Assembly (NCBI RefSeq): GCF_021462225.1
Contig: NC_061804.1
Span: 7,362,740-7,426,739 of the forward strand
Source of the DNA: Girardinichthys multiradiatus
Taxonomy: Eukaryota; Chordata; Actinopteri; Cyprinodontiformes; Goodeidae
Direction: 5' to 3'
DNA length: 64,000 nt
Shown: one piece after another, positions 42,465-53,745 of the stretch
How the letters are laid out: each line of letters starts with the position of its first letter
Position numbering within the stretch: the first letter of the stretch is position 1
Translations under genes and position numbers: made by a program
The notes under the pieces: model-generated
Seen by the model: the letters and a program-made list of their open reading frames with translations, nothing else
Told to the model about the DNA's origin: nothing
The model's database searches: none

Positions 42465-43742
42465 ACTGGACATCGTCCAGCAGAAGCTCACCCAGCTGAA
42501 AGTACCGGCCTCCACCTGTCAGTGGATCACCAGTTTCCTGACTGACTGGCAGCAACAAATGAGGCTGGTGAGCATCTTCTCCCGTACAAACACCTTCAGC
42601 ACCCGTGCCACCCAGCGAAGTGTTCTCTCCCCACTTCTCTTCTCTCTGTACACAAATGACTGCACCTCAGCAGTGAAAATCCTGTGAAAATCCTCTGTGA
42701 AAATCCTAAAGTTTGCAAATGACAAAAATGTCACAGTGATGAGTCTGCATACAGACAGGAGGAGGATTCGCTGGTCCACTGGGGCAGGCAAAACCACCTG
42801 GAGCTTAACCCACTCAAAACTATGGAGATGACGATGGACTTCCGGAGAACTTCTATGTACCACCCTTTCTTCTGGCCTGAGGTGGTCCTCACACATAGAC
42901 TGTAGTTCCTGTGGCAACTCAAGAAGTAAAACTTTCCACATGAACTGCTGGCCTACATCGGGCCTGGCTCTGTGTTTAGCTGTGGCACCTTCCTGGAGGG
43001 GGACCTCCGCTGGGCTTCTGCTGCAAAAAACTTAATGTAACTTAATGTAAAGTAATCCTTGATCAGTGCTTTTGTGTTCTTTTTGTGTCTCTGCTCTTTT
43101 CTCTCAAACCCCCAGTTGGTCGTGGCAGATGGCTGCTCACACTGAACCTGGTCCTGATGGAGAGTTCTTCCAGTTAAAAGATAGTTTTCCTCTCCACTGT
43201 CGCTGCAGACATGCTCAGTAGGAAGGATTGCTGAAGAGTCAAGTGACAAGTGACTGTGCACAGTCTCTACATGCTTATCCAGGAGGAGTGAATGCTGCAA
43301 GTCACTGACTCGATGCAATCTGATGGGTTTCCTTAGAAAGAAAGACTATTTAACCAATTTGAATAATAAACTGAATCTGACTGCACTGTTTGATAGTTAG
43401 GATTAATTGGAACGTATGTACCTGACTTGAAATCTGTATGATTCAATTGAACTGACTTTGTAAAGTGCCTTGAGATGACGTGTTGTGAATTGGCACTATA
43501 TAAATAAAACTGAATTGATTTAAACTGGTCATCTTCTATACTGCCATTATTCAGTTTGTTCCGTGTTCATCCATATGTCAAACACAGGACTGTCCTGTGT
43601 TTGCCCCGTCCATAAAACACGACAGAACTGCAACTCCAAACTGCAACAAACAACTGAGTCTACAGAAAGGATCATTAGGGCTGACCTTCTTTCTATCTAA
43701 AACTTGTACTGGTCTACCCGTCAGAAAAAGGACAGCTAACAT
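42465..43742 (+). pseudogene. L2 reverse transcriptase fossil, split by a nested retroposon
   Basis: The left half (42465-42951) reads DIVQQKLTQLKVPASTCQWI, SVLSPLLFSLYTNDCT and, after a small tandem duplication of GTGAAAATCCT, KFANDKN (decayed FADD). Broken WSTGAGKTTWSL text follows. The right half (43525-43742) resumes with FYTAIIQF and then a decayed RIIRADLPSIQDLYR-like stretch. The same segments are contiguous in the L2 copy at 36585-37424, where CTGCTGG is followed directly by TCATCTTCTA. The catalytic residues are lost. Confidence 0.75.
42952..43524 (+). mobile_element. Retroposon nested in the L2 fossil
   Basis: This foreign segment of about 570 bp interrupts the L2 sequence. It ends in GGCACTATATAAATAAAACT and GAATTGATTT, a typical retroposon 3' tail, and its 43020-43480 part matches 28885-29325 in inverted orientation. 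GTAAAGTGCCTTGAGATG and the tail recur in part at 46958-47035. It has no open frame, so it is probably the 3' module of a LINE or a SINE that shares it. A target duplication is not clear (AACTGCTGG versus AACTGGTC). Confidence 0.7.
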
Positions 43743-43744
43743 TG

Positions 43745-44640
43745 TCTTTGTCCTTCTTTTAAACTTTTATTTCTTTAATTTTCTCCAGCATCTCTCCTCG
43801 TCATGTTCCAAAGCAGTACAAACAGCTCTCTCATTCTCTTTGTACTGCGTCTCATATTCCTCCCTGGCATCCTCTGGAGCAATACATGTCAGGTATAGCT
43901 GCACTATGTGGGAACAGAAGATGCAGGGCAGGTCAAGAGTGAATCTTGAGAGTTCGGCTTGGACACGAGAATGCTGGGAGAGGTTCTGCTCCAGAGGTGG
44001 AGACGGCACGTGGAGGAGCACCGCAGGAGAAGGCCTGATGCCTTGGATGCAGACAGGCAAGAGAAAGCGGTGAAGGAAGAGGTCTGTGGATTGATCTCCA
44101 TAAAAGCCTCTGTTCTTGCAGCAAGTGCAAATTATTACCAGCATGCAAGAAACAAGGGCTTTGCTTTAGGGTGAGCCACCCAGGAGAGCTGCTAGCCTCG
44201 GGCGATATTCAGAAGAAAGTAACATGGGAGAGAAATAATAGGAGATGGGTGTACATAGAGCAGGGGGGTATTAGGGGGGTGCTGTTAAGGGTTGTGGAGC
44301 TGTGTGTGAAAAAAGTTAAGAGGAATTTTTATTCTCCTGTTTTCCCGACTTGCTGAATACCTGCCTCACAGTCTCCTTTGCTCCGTACTCGTTCAGAGGC
44401 TCTTCATGCTTTCTGCTACACTGTTCACCTTCCGGGCCTTTCGCGTCTTTTCTTTTCTTTCTGTCAATCCTCCCATGCTCTGCTTTCTTTTCCTTCCTTC
44501 GACAAGGCCATGGACAGGTCTCTCGCAGAGCACTCAGATTGCTCCCTGGATCAGTGAGAGGCTCCCTCCTCTTCTCTGGGCAGGCTTTACATTGACTTTG
44601 TTCTCTACCTACCTGCCCGCATTTTTATAATTGCAATCAA
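43745..44640. other. Unassigned block with three overlapping open frames
   Basis: Between 43767 and 44174 there are open frames on both strands: plus 43597-44073, plus 43959-44174 (with LLQRWRRHVEEHRRRRPD), and minus 43767-44144 (125 codons, with LYLTCIAPEDAREEYE). At most one could be coding. None matches a family I know and splice context is weak. Elevated G/C explains part of the openness. Confidence 0.3.
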
Positions 44641-46957
44641 TAAAATTCCAAAGGATAAGCAATTTGTGCACATTTTTTTACAATGACAATTTCTTACTTT
44701 TATGAAACTATTGTGCTGTATATCTGCCTTTATTTTCTATGGTGTAAGAAGAAAGTTAAGTGTCCTTATTATACATTTAACACTGTAGCATTCACAATTT
44801 GATTACCAGATTAGCAAGGCAGTGGCACAGCTCTCATATGCCATGTATGCATCGCAAAAGTACCCCATTGTTATAGAGCTTACACAAATGTAGGTCGAAA
44901 ATATCCAGCAAGCACCCAAAAATAACATTAATTCAACTCACTGTATGCAGTGCAGTCTGCACTGATCAAGCTTCACTCACCTCCGCTCACCTCCTGCTTG
45001 AAACTGAAAGTGAAACTCACAGCTTGAACTACTTTTTGATTAATTGAGCTCATAGATATCCGACCACTTGGTGGCACACCATACAGGATTAAAATGTAAT
45101 TCCCAGATGGTCAGTTGAACCTGAATTTAAAAAAAATCAATAAATTAAATAAAACGGGAACAAAATGTATCCCATCCCGATGCAGCAGAGCTCTGTGAAT
45201 TCCACACTCCTGATCCCAATTCACACTCACTAATCAGCACAGGAGTGGACGGAGCACATTGCACATAAGTTAAGATGTGGCAATATGTGATGCTCAACAA
45301 AATCCTATTAATTTCCTCATGTTTAGACCCATTTCATGCGTGTTTTTCAATACACCACCAAACATGGCAAGACTGGAAACAGCATGCCAACAGTATTAGC
45401 ATTGCATTTTTCTATTGCAGCTTTAGGTAAAATGATGCACTAATGAAACTTTTGGGAGAAAGCCCACAGCTAAACTACTAACATTATTAGTCCATGACAC
45501 GGTATATAGGCATTTTGAATGTGAATTTTCATATCCTCCTCCTGCTTTTAAACCTCCATTATATTAGTGTTTTCATTTTGTGTTGATCACCATTCACATC
45601 TGTCTGAGATTTTATTAATACATTTCCTGATAAGTTCAAATATTTGGGATACAAGGTTTCTGTTCAACAGCAGCTCTGTTTTCCATACAGTGACAGTCAA
45701 GAAACACTGCACTGTGTGTGAAGTTCCTGTGAAAAATTTACATGCATTCATTATGCCTGAATAATTTAGATTTTAAGCTGTTTTTTTCCAAGTGTGTGAG
45801 TGGGGTTCAAAAACATACAACTGCAATGATTTTTATGAATAAAGGAATGTGGTGCACAAGTTTGAATTTCCCAAGCATTTTCTGTAATCCTTACAGGACC
45901 AAAATTATACCTACATTCAGGCTCAATTATACACATACATTTTCACGAATATTGGGTTAAATATCCCTCAGCAAGTTGTACATTTATGTCTGGATATTTG
46001 ACAACTCTTGTTGTCACAATTGGTGGAATTCATTTAAACTGCTTGGTTTCCAGCACGAACCCAACCATCAGGCCAGTCTACAGAGTTGATGTCTGGGAAG
46101 TCCAGGAGCTTAATATTCTGCTGGACTCAAACAAGTTTTGATGTGTTTAAGATCATTCATTTGTTTCGCCTGACTTTAAAACCTTTCACCAAAAGTCTTG
46201 TGCATGTGGAAAGCTACAAATTTCAACAACATAATACATAATAACATATTTCATGCTATAAGTTTTTGGGTTACTGTTATTTGCTAAGTCGTCATTATAT
46301 GTTTTCTCCCCTCTGTATCTCTATATTCTTCCAAGCTGTTAAAAGCTGATACATTTGCTAAACTGAAACCATCAAACTTGTGGTTTCAGCCATTAAAGCC
46401 TTTCCCTGGCCCTAAACTTACCCTTGGAAAAAGTGAAAACTGAAACTCCTCACCCCATTAAAATGTCCTCTCTTGCAGTGATAAAACTTAACCGAGGACA
46501 TGAGCATACTTTCTTTTGCACTTACTGCTCTTCCACTCACACACCCTCACTCTCACTGATGTGAAGCCCACGGGCCACGGCATGCTCTGACTGATATACA
46601 TCCTGACATGTGTAACGGCGAGGCAACGTGGCGCTGCCTGTGGCAACCTGGAGAAACATGCTAATAGCGAGGTGCATTAGTGCACTCACAGACGGGACCG
46701 CTAATCAAAGAGGACATTTGTCCCACTCTGACTCTTCAGCACCAAAAGTGGGTCTTCCTTCACTATCTCCACTCAAACACCCTCACCAGCACCACCATTG
46801 CTACACACACACTCTTAATTATCCCAACCATGGTTTCCTCACCTCCCAAGAGTAATACACAAAATGTTTGTTCATGTGAAGATCTTTCACTATTCAAAAA
46901 AAGAAAAACCTGAGCTATGCTCACATTTTCTGACTCATTACAAACTGTACAAAGTTA
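44641..46957. other. Unassigned intergenic DNA
   Basis: Apart from the interferon-response-like site at 45000, I find no feature. The part at 46560-46730 is repeat-free and less A/T-rich (CACGGGCCACGGCATGCTC, GCTAATCAAAGAGGAC with a TCF-like ATCAAAG), a possible conserved element. Confidence 0.4.
45000..45017 (+). promoter_or_regulatory. Interferon-stimulated response element-like site
   Basis: GAAACTGAAAGTGAAACT is three head-to-tail GAAANN units, the exact form bound by interferon regulatory factors. It is a sequence match only; no adjacent promoter is evident. Confidence 0.4.
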
Positions 46958-47035
46958 AGTCTACTTATATAGCACCAATTCATAATGAATAGTAATTTCA
47001 AGGCACTTAAGAAATGCTTAGAAAAGTTAATTTAT
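46958..47035 (-). repeat. Retroposon tail fragment
   Basis: Read on the minus strand it gives AAGTGCCTTGAAATTACT and GAATTGGTGCTATATAAGTA, matching the tail of the retroposon at 42952-43524. Confidence 0.6.
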
Positions 47036-47044
47036 ATCCAGTTA

Positions 47045-48080
47045 CAGTGCTGTGCAAAACGTTTGCAAATTTCTTCTGTTTTTGCCATTTTGTCACACTT
47101 AAATGTTTAAGATGTTTAAGATTATCAAACCACTTGTTTATATCAGACAAAGATAACCTGACTGAATACAAACTGCAATGTTCATAAAAATATTTAAGTT
47201 ATTAAGGGGGAAAACCCTACCTGAGGCTACAAGACCGCATGTGAGAAAGGTGTTAAATTTCACCAGCCAAACCAAGACCTGCTTACTGTCTGACCTGCAG
47301 AATCAAGGAATCACTGAAACAGAACCTAACAGCATAAAGTAGGCTCAAAGATCTCAAAAAGCAACTCATCTTGCCCCTCTCTAAAGAAATTCAAGAACAG
47401 ATGAGAAACACTCACTGACAGTTAGCAGTCTGGAAGGTGTTACAAGGTGTTTGTACGGCTTTGAGACTCCTGAGAACCACAGTGACAGCCATTATCCACA
47501 GATGAAGAAAACATGAAACAGTGTTGAACCTTCCAAACAGTGGGTGGCCTACCAATATTACTCCAAGATGGAACTGACAGCTCATCCACGAGGTTGCAAA
47601 AGAACGCAGAACAACATTTAAAGTGCTGCAGGCATCATTTGCCACAGTTATGGTCAGTGTTCATAATTCAACAATAAGAAAGATGTGGTAATGGTGGCTG
47701 TGAGTTGGTCTGGGGCTGCTTAGGACCTGGATGGCTTGGTTTAATTGATGTATTCTTTCCTTCTGCTTACTACCAGAAGATCCTGAAGATCAGGCATCAG
47801 TTCACAAAGTACACCAGAAGGTCCACCTCTGGATGGGTAAAAAAACAGCTAGTCGCTAGTGGTTACTGGCCTAGTTAAAACTGAAAACTTAAGTCCAGTT
47901 TTGATGCTGTTGTATCATTTTAAATCAGCTGTTAAGCTTGAAAACCCTTCGCTGCGGCTGAATTAAAATACTTCTCTACAGAGTGGTCTGACTGGCAATT
48001 ATCACAAACAATTGATGGCAGTTGTTGGCACCAAGAGTGGAGCAACAAGTTATCGTGAAAAAGAAACATGTTTAAAATGT
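47045..48080 (+). pseudogene. Tc1-like element fossil with left terminal repeat
   Basis: The left end CAGTGCTGTGCAAAACG follows TA (47043-47044). A degraded transposase reads in shifting frames: start near CTAAAGAAATTCAAGAACAG, CCACAGTGACAGCCATTATC (first HTH), GGTTGCAAAAGAACGCAG (second HTH), GTTGGTCTGGGGCTGCTTAG (WGCFA-like segment), CACCAGAAGGTCCACCTCTG, and near the end GCTGCGGCTGAATTA. A large deletion between the second HTH and the glycine-rich segment removes the first catalytic Asp region. No intact DDE triad remains. The right end is approximate. Confidence 0.65.
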
Positions 48081-48169
48081 AAACCTCTCATTTTACTAAG
48101 TGGAATACAATCCCACCCTCACCCCCTGTGTTGAGATATGGATTATGACCTACAGCATGAGAGGCCAAG

Positions 48170-48694
48170 TACAAGTGATTGAAATGAACCTGGGCTCAGT
48201 CTTTCATTAGATAAGGTGAAGAACTGTAATCTGAGGGGAGCTTGGAGTAGAATGACTGTTTCTTATATTAACTCAACATGGTCATTCAAGATGGTTTAGG
48301 CCAGAGGCAGCCAACTCCAGTCCTTAAGAGGAGGTGTCCTACATGTTTTATATGTGTCCCTGCTCCAACGCAGCTGGTTAAAAGTGCTAAATTACCTCCT
48401 CCACAATGCTATTAAGTTATACATGCACCTAGTAATGAGCCACTAATCTGATTTATGTGTTGGACGATTAAAACATCTGACCACCCCAAGTTCAGGCATC
48501 TACCGATTGCCTTCCTTTAGAGACTTGGCCAGGAAAAGAGCCCTTGGCCTGCCCGGAACATAGTGACAGTGCAATATTAAACCCTCCTGTCTGGGAACAC
48601 CTTAGGATCGCCCAGGAGGAACTCAAGAATGTTGCATGCAAGCAGGATCTCTAGATTATTCTAGACAGGTTACCTGTTTGACTCAACTTTGCCT
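48170..48694 (+). repeat. LINE 3' terminal fragment, split by a hAT fragment
   Basis: The left piece (to 48300) reads GGGAGCTTGGAGTAGAATGA and TCATTCAAGATGGTTTAGG. The right piece (from about 48471) reads CATCTGACCACC, CTGTCTGGGAACACCTTAGG and ATCGCCCAGGAGGAACTC. These fit the conserved end of a fish LINE whose element normally terminates in (ATGG)n; the (GATG)n array from 48696 occupies exactly that place. The preceding part of the family occurs at 24525-24800. Confidence 0.6.
48302..48470 (+). mobile_element. hAT-type MITE fragment inside the LINE end
   Basis: It begins CAGAGGCAGCCAACTCCAG, like the CAGGG-type ends of the MITE at 10893, and continues GGTGTCCTACATGTTTTATA and TGTGTCCCTGCTCCAACGCA, words typical of fish hAT MITEs. 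The right inverted repeat is missing and no 8-bp duplication is seen. Confidence 0.6.
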
Positions 48695-48695
48695 A

Positions 48696-48870
48696 GATGG
48701 ATGGATGGATGGATGGATGGATGGATGGATGGATGGATGGATGGATGGATGGATGGATGGATGGATGGATGGATGGATGGATGGATGGATGGATGGATGG
48801 ATGGATGGATGGATGGATGGATGGATGGATGGATGGATGGATGGATGGATGGATGGATGGATGGATGGAT
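48696..48870 (+). repeat. (GATG)n array, about 44 units
   Basis: 175 bp of uninterrupted GATG/ATGG units with no visible variant. It opens long frames of repeating WMDG and IHPS peptides on the two strands, which are artefacts. It most likely grew from the tetranucleotide tail of the adjacent LINE. Confidence 0.97.
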
Positions 48871-49190
48871 TAAATGAATCCCGTGAAATTTTGAAGCTTA
48901 TTTTTATATCAGACAGACAGTTGTATTCCATGGATGAAACTGGATGAAATCTTGGTGATTTTATTTATTTAAACGTTTCTGAATCAGGCAAAGGACAAAT
49001 TTTATCACCAAAGGACAAAAGGACCAAGTTGAACCGACTCATTCAGCTATACACACACATGCCAGTTTGATGTTCAGAATATAAATCAAAGACTTATCAT
49101 TCTATTTGATTTCATCCATTTGCCATTGGGATATTATTAAGAGATATCAAACCCCAATTGAAACCTTTTTGCTCCATGAGAAATGCGTGC
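48871..49190. other. Unassigned intergenic DNA
   Basis: Nothing recognised; GGACAAATTTTATCACCAAA and GGACAAAAGGACC are local imperfect repeats. Confidence 0.5.
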
Positions 49191-49680
49191 CTTTTCCTCC
49201 ACCATACATTCAGTCTTGCTTGAGGGAATTAAAGAAAAAAATGAATTTCATTAAAAAAAGAGGGGGTTAGAATATTATTAACACAAAGTGAGGCTGATTA
49301 AACTTTAATCTTGAACCAACAGTGTTCAGCCTCTCTTGAAAAGTGGTTTCAACAGGTCTTAATCCCCCAATGGCTGACCAAACAACCCCCTCAATTGAAA
49401 TGACACCAGGAGAAGGAGCAAGAGGAATTATTGACTCCGTCCTCGAATATCAAAGCTGCTGACTTTATTTGGAATCAATAGTGTAGCTTTCTTCATCTTT
49501 GTATTTGGAATCATGATGATTCAATGGGGTCATTATGGCGTTACTCTGACAGATCGGATCCAGTCAGTCCGCTCATTAAGCCAGTGTTAATGTTCTCAAC
49601 AGAACTCATCATTCCATTATTTATGTCTCCAAAGGAAAACAAAAGTGCAATGCAGACTGGAATTTAAAGCACCAGATCAC
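49191..49680. promoter_or_regulatory. Candidate conserved non-coding element with GATTA palindrome
   Basis: Repeat-free block with a 15-bp palindrome GATTAAACTTTAATC (49296-49310), TCTTAATCCCCCAATGG (OTX/PITX-like TAATCC next to CCAAT), TTTGGAATCATGATGATTCA and CTCATTAAGCCAG. It stands between A/T-rich and pyrimidine-rich DNA. The motifs are visible; regulatory function is inferred. Confidence 0.33.
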
Positions 49681-51639
49681 TCAGCTTGCGTTGCTTCTGT
49701 CTGTATCTGCACCAGCACATCCTCTTCTTCCTCATTATTTACTTTCTTCTGTTTTACCAAACTCTGTTTCAGCCTTTATGCATTACAAATGTCTTCTCTC
49801 CCCACATCTTTATATTACTAGCTCATATTTAAACTAGTCTTTCTCTACTATTTTGTCTTCCTCTACCTTCTTTTATTTCTTTCCTCACCCACTCCATGTT
49901 TCGAACAATTATTTCAACTTATGTATCTTATGCCCATCTCCGCATCCCTATCTTATCCTTTACCATACAATCCTCCGATTTGCATTGCCTTTTCTCCTAT
50001 TTGAACCTGCCTTCCTCGTTGACATTTTAAGTTTTGGGTTTTTATTTGTTTTTAATGACTCCTGAGTTTTTTATTATTGTTTTAAAAGTTTTTGCCATGT
50101 TATTTTATTCCTCTGTGTTTAGTTTCTTAGCGCATTCTTGTGCTTTGTGCTTTATTCTTTGTGCATTTGGTTGTTTTTCTCTTAGATCAGAATAGCCATG
50201 TGAAACCCCTTGGTTTGTAGTTTCTTTGTGTCAAGCTCAGCTTCTTTTGTGTTAATTATTCACCTTCCCTCAATCTGCCTGTTTGCTCTCCTCCACAGCT
50301 GTTCTTATTCCCCTGATTAACTCATCTGCATTCAATGTTATTCTCCACTCTTCCCTCAGTATCGAAGCTCACTGGTTTTCACTGTTTTTTGCTGGTTCCT
50401 CTCGTTACTTTGTCCCCACTCCATGTCCTGTTTGCCTTTTTGTGGTTCTGTAAGTTTTCAGTGTTATCATTATATCCTTCCCCGTGGTCATTCCAAGTTC
50501 ATGTCTACATTGTGGTCCTACTCACACACATGACATTTTGCATTTATCCCTAAAATTAAAGAGCTAAAAAATCTGGAAAAAAAAAAAATTTGGGGAAGCA
50601 CATAAATTAAATGTAAATATTTAACTTACATTTAAAAGAAAGACATAATTTTCAGAAATTATGTCTTTTTTTAAATACGGCAAAAGTGTGAGACCCTTTT
50701 TATATTTTGGATCTAACATGACATGCAGATACACTTTCTTTAGAAAGCTGACTACTTTCAGAATCAGAATCAGAATACTTTGTTTCTTACATTAAAATGT
50801 TTCATGTTTGGTTTATTTTTAAGCATCTAAAAGCAATGTGGATTACTGCAAATCCAAATACTGTAAATAAAAGGCCCAATCTCTGTGTTGGCATAGACAA
50901 AGACCTAATCCATTTTTGTATTTCAAATTAATTTGAGCACAAAACTCCAAAAAGAAGCCATAGTTGGATTTGGTACTAACACAGCAAAGACAAATTCTTT
51001 TCAAAACCTGCATAGAAGCGAGGAGTGTCACATATTACTGTGATATTCATCTACCCCTTTTTTTCCTTCTATAATTTGTTCTTCATCCCTCTTGTACTGT
51101 TTTTCCATCTCAGTCTTTCTTCATTCTCCTTTTCACTCCAGCACCAGAACCATCACATTCCAGCATGCGCACAGAACAGAGGAACATCTGACGCCACACA
51201 ACAGAATTTGAATTCATGGAGGGATTTATGGGCTGCAAGGCTTGTACGGTAATTCTGTTAACAAAAGGTATCCTTAGATAGAATTAAATATTTATCTGGC
51301 CTATGAATAACAATTGGAGAGGGAAGGGAGCAGCAGTGTTTACTTTTTTGGGGTTGGTGGGGAGGAAGACTGATGCTGTTCTGGATGCTGCCTCAGTGAG
51401 CTGATTTCAGAGAGGGGAGGTGCATGGCAAGGGTGAGGACATCAGGACAACCTGGGGCTGCAGGCTGCTATTATGAGTTTCAGCCCAAGTTTTCACTCAG
51501 AAAGAAACTGAGCAGCATGGTCTCCACATGATGTCTGGCCTGACGTTCAGGGTCCTGCTGCTTGTTTGCGAAGCAGAAGCTGTAGGGAGGCAGATTACTC
51601 AGTTCACTATAATGACATCTATTTGATCTGTATTTAGAG
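49681..51639. other. Pyrimidine-rich and unassigned DNA
   Basis: 49690-50560 is strongly T/C-rich on the plus strand, producing several plus-strand frames of F/L/S-rich peptides with no homology. 50754-50790 (CAGAATCAGAATCAGAAT) is a short L2-type 3' tail fragment in minus orientation. 50580-50591 is an A run. The remainder has no recognised feature. Confidence 0.45.
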
Positions 51640-52420
51640 GCACAGCATTGAGATCTAGTTCAGGTCTGGACTTTGACTGGACCATTACAACAGCATTACT
51701 CTTTTCTTTTGCAGTCATTCTGTTGTAGATTTGATGCTGTGCTTGGTGTTGTTGACTCAGTTTGCCACAAGCTGCAGAACGAGCCCAGATCATCACCACC
51801 TCACACTGTGCTTACAGTTGGTTCCAGGTGTTTGTATTGTTTTTGCTTTTCTCTAAACATAAAGCTCTGCATTGTAGTCAAACATCTCTGTGTTTATGCA
51901 CCCATCTTTCCAAAGCACATTGATCCAGAAGTCCTGTAGGTCATTCAAATGCAATTTTGGAAATCTATATTGCTGTGATCTTTTTAGAGAAGATGTTTTC
52001 TCCTTCAACCGTTCACGCATCCTTGAAATGAAGTTCATGGGTCATTTCTGTGATCTCAGGGTGAGTTTGCGGGGATATCCTCTCCTGGAAACACTGGCAG
52101 ATGTTTTAAATGTTTTTCTTAAATCATATTTCTTTCTGTAGAATCATTCAGATTGTTTGGAAGTTTGTTTTTAACTCTTCCCAGACTTATTGTCAGCAAC
52201 AGTTGCTTCTCTAAGGTTGTTTCTGATGTCTTGGCATTGTGTTATCATGTACCTTTATGCTCCAGAGCAGCTAAATATTTAAGCACCAGCTTTTATATAG
52301 GTGTTCACAACAATTACAATCGCATAATGATTTTGATCTACAGCACCGAGCTGATGGCTGCTTATGAATGCTGCAAAGTTGTACTGAGCTTTTCACACAC
52401 AGACCATATTGCTATTTGAG
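51640..52420 (-). pseudogene. Old Tc1-like transposon fossil, minus strand
   Basis: Minus-strand frames read DLQDFWINVLWKDG followed by INTEMFDYNAELYV, a decayed form of the segment around the first catalytic Asp (consensus WxDE; here WKDG). Near 51660 TCAGGTCTGGACTTTGACTG marks, on the minus strand, the QSPDLN motif preceding the catalytic Glu. The 52130-52420 part matches the remnants at 21064-23085 and 40500-40770, so these are one family. Frames are interrupted throughout. Confidence 0.6.
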
Positions 52421-52649
52421 TCTGGACATATAAAATCTTTGAACTGAAAGAAGGTATACCTCTATTTTACCACATAGCATATGATTTCAGACACATTAAT
52501 GAACCTTTGGACTATTTGTTGACATGTTAGGTAACTTTGATTGAAGTAAAAACTCAGGTTGGATCGTTTTTACTCTTACAAAAATATCTTATAATGACCT
52601 ACACAAACTAGACTAATGATTTCCATTCAATGAGACCACCGTTTGTGAG

Positions 52650-53345
52650 ACTAAAAGGTTGCCTCTGACTAGGTGGTCGGCAGTGGAAGTACCACAGCGG
52701 ACTGTACTTGCATCACTCCTCTTCACTCTATACATATCAGAACAAGTCAGAGTCCTGCCATCTGCAGAAATATTCAGATGAACCTGCAGCTGTTGGTTAT
52801 TTAAAAGATGGACAAGAAGCCAGATAAAGGGAGCTGGCAGAACCTTTTGTGGCATAGTGTGGAAACAGTCAAGCAAGAATATGCCAAAGACAGTTTCTAT
52901 TATGAGAGCAGAAGAGAAGGTGTTGGAGGAGTATAAATACCTGAGCATATACCTGGGCATAAGACTGGAATGAATATACAACAGTGAAGCCGTATACAAG
53001 AAGCGATACATCAGATTAGGTTCTTCCGTGTTTGCAGCAAGGTCTTGCAGATCTTCTACAAATCTGTTGTGGAGATTGTAGCCTTTTTGGCCATCATCTG
53101 TTGAGGTAGCAGCATCAGAACCAATGGCTTAAAACAACTGAACCAGCTGATAAAGAAGGCTGGCTCTGTCCTGGCAACTTCTCTGGAGCATCCAGGAATG
53201 ATTGTACAAAGAGAAATGCCATGTGTTTTAGAATGCAGTGCTCTGTCAAAAGCATCTTCAGTCAGAGGCTTCTTTAGATCTATTGCAACACAGGCCACTA
53301 CAGGAGATCATTCCTGCCATTAGCTTCCACAAATTAATAATGACT
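52650..53345 (+). pseudogene. LINE reverse transcriptase fossil, plus strand (Rex1/Babar-like)
   Basis: In shifting frames it reads decayed LFTLYTSEQ, then VLEEYKYLSIYLG, SEAVYKKRY and, at 53090-53200, a degraded C-terminal stretch. It parallels the minus-strand fossil at 14545-15235, which carries VVEEYKYLSVHLDN. Shared nucleotide words include GAGGAGTATAAATACCTGAG and CAGTCAGAGGCTTCTTTAGA. The catalytic FADD box is not readable. The 3' end is near 53345. Confidence 0.6.
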
Positions 53346-53399
53346 CTTTGAAAAGTACCAAATATTTAGGAATTAAAAACCTTCATAACAAAACATTAA

Positions 53400-53468
53400 G
53401 TGTCTTGAAATGTTCTTTCTTATGCCGGTTTTTGAGACTTGGTTGCCCAGTTCCAGGCACTGGGCATA
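53400..53468 (+). repeat. Left part of an unclassified element interrupted by Tc1 copy C
   Basis: GAGACTTGGTTGCCCAG and CCAGGCACTGGGCATA run into the Tc1 element at a TA. The text resumes at 55079 with TTTGGCCAGTGGCTTAAAGG. The composite including 55079-55250 ends with TGTAATAAAACTGCTATTG and could be an old LTR or retroposon end, but I have no partner copy. Confidence 0.3.
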
Positions 53469-53669
53469 CAGGTCCTTCTCAAAATATTAACATATTGTGA
53501 TAAAGTTCATTATTTTCCATAATGTAATGATGAAAATTTAACATTCATATATTTTAGATTCATTGCACACTAACTGAAATATTTCAGGTCTTTTATTGTC
53601 TTAATACGGATGATTGTGGCATACAGCTCATGAAAACCCAAACTTCCTATCTCACAAAATTAGCATATT
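53469..53669 (+). repeat. Left terminal inverted repeat of Tc1 copy C
   Basis: Pairs with 54877-55076 in inverted orientation with few mismatches; begins CAGGTCCTTCTC. Confidence 0.9.
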
Positions 53670-53745
53670 TCATCCGACCAATCAAAGAAAAGTGTTTTTA
53701 ATACAAAAAACGTCAACCTTCAAATAATCATGTACAGTTATGCAC

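Noticed and set aside
48636..48947. Long open frames with repeating WMDG or IHPS peptides on both strands
   Set aside because: They are translations of the (GATG)n microsatellite; a four-base repeat without a stop is open in every frame.
49690..50560. Several F/L/S-rich plus-strand frames resembling membrane proteins
   Set aside because: The hydrophobic look comes from a long T/C-rich strand bias, not from a conserved frame.
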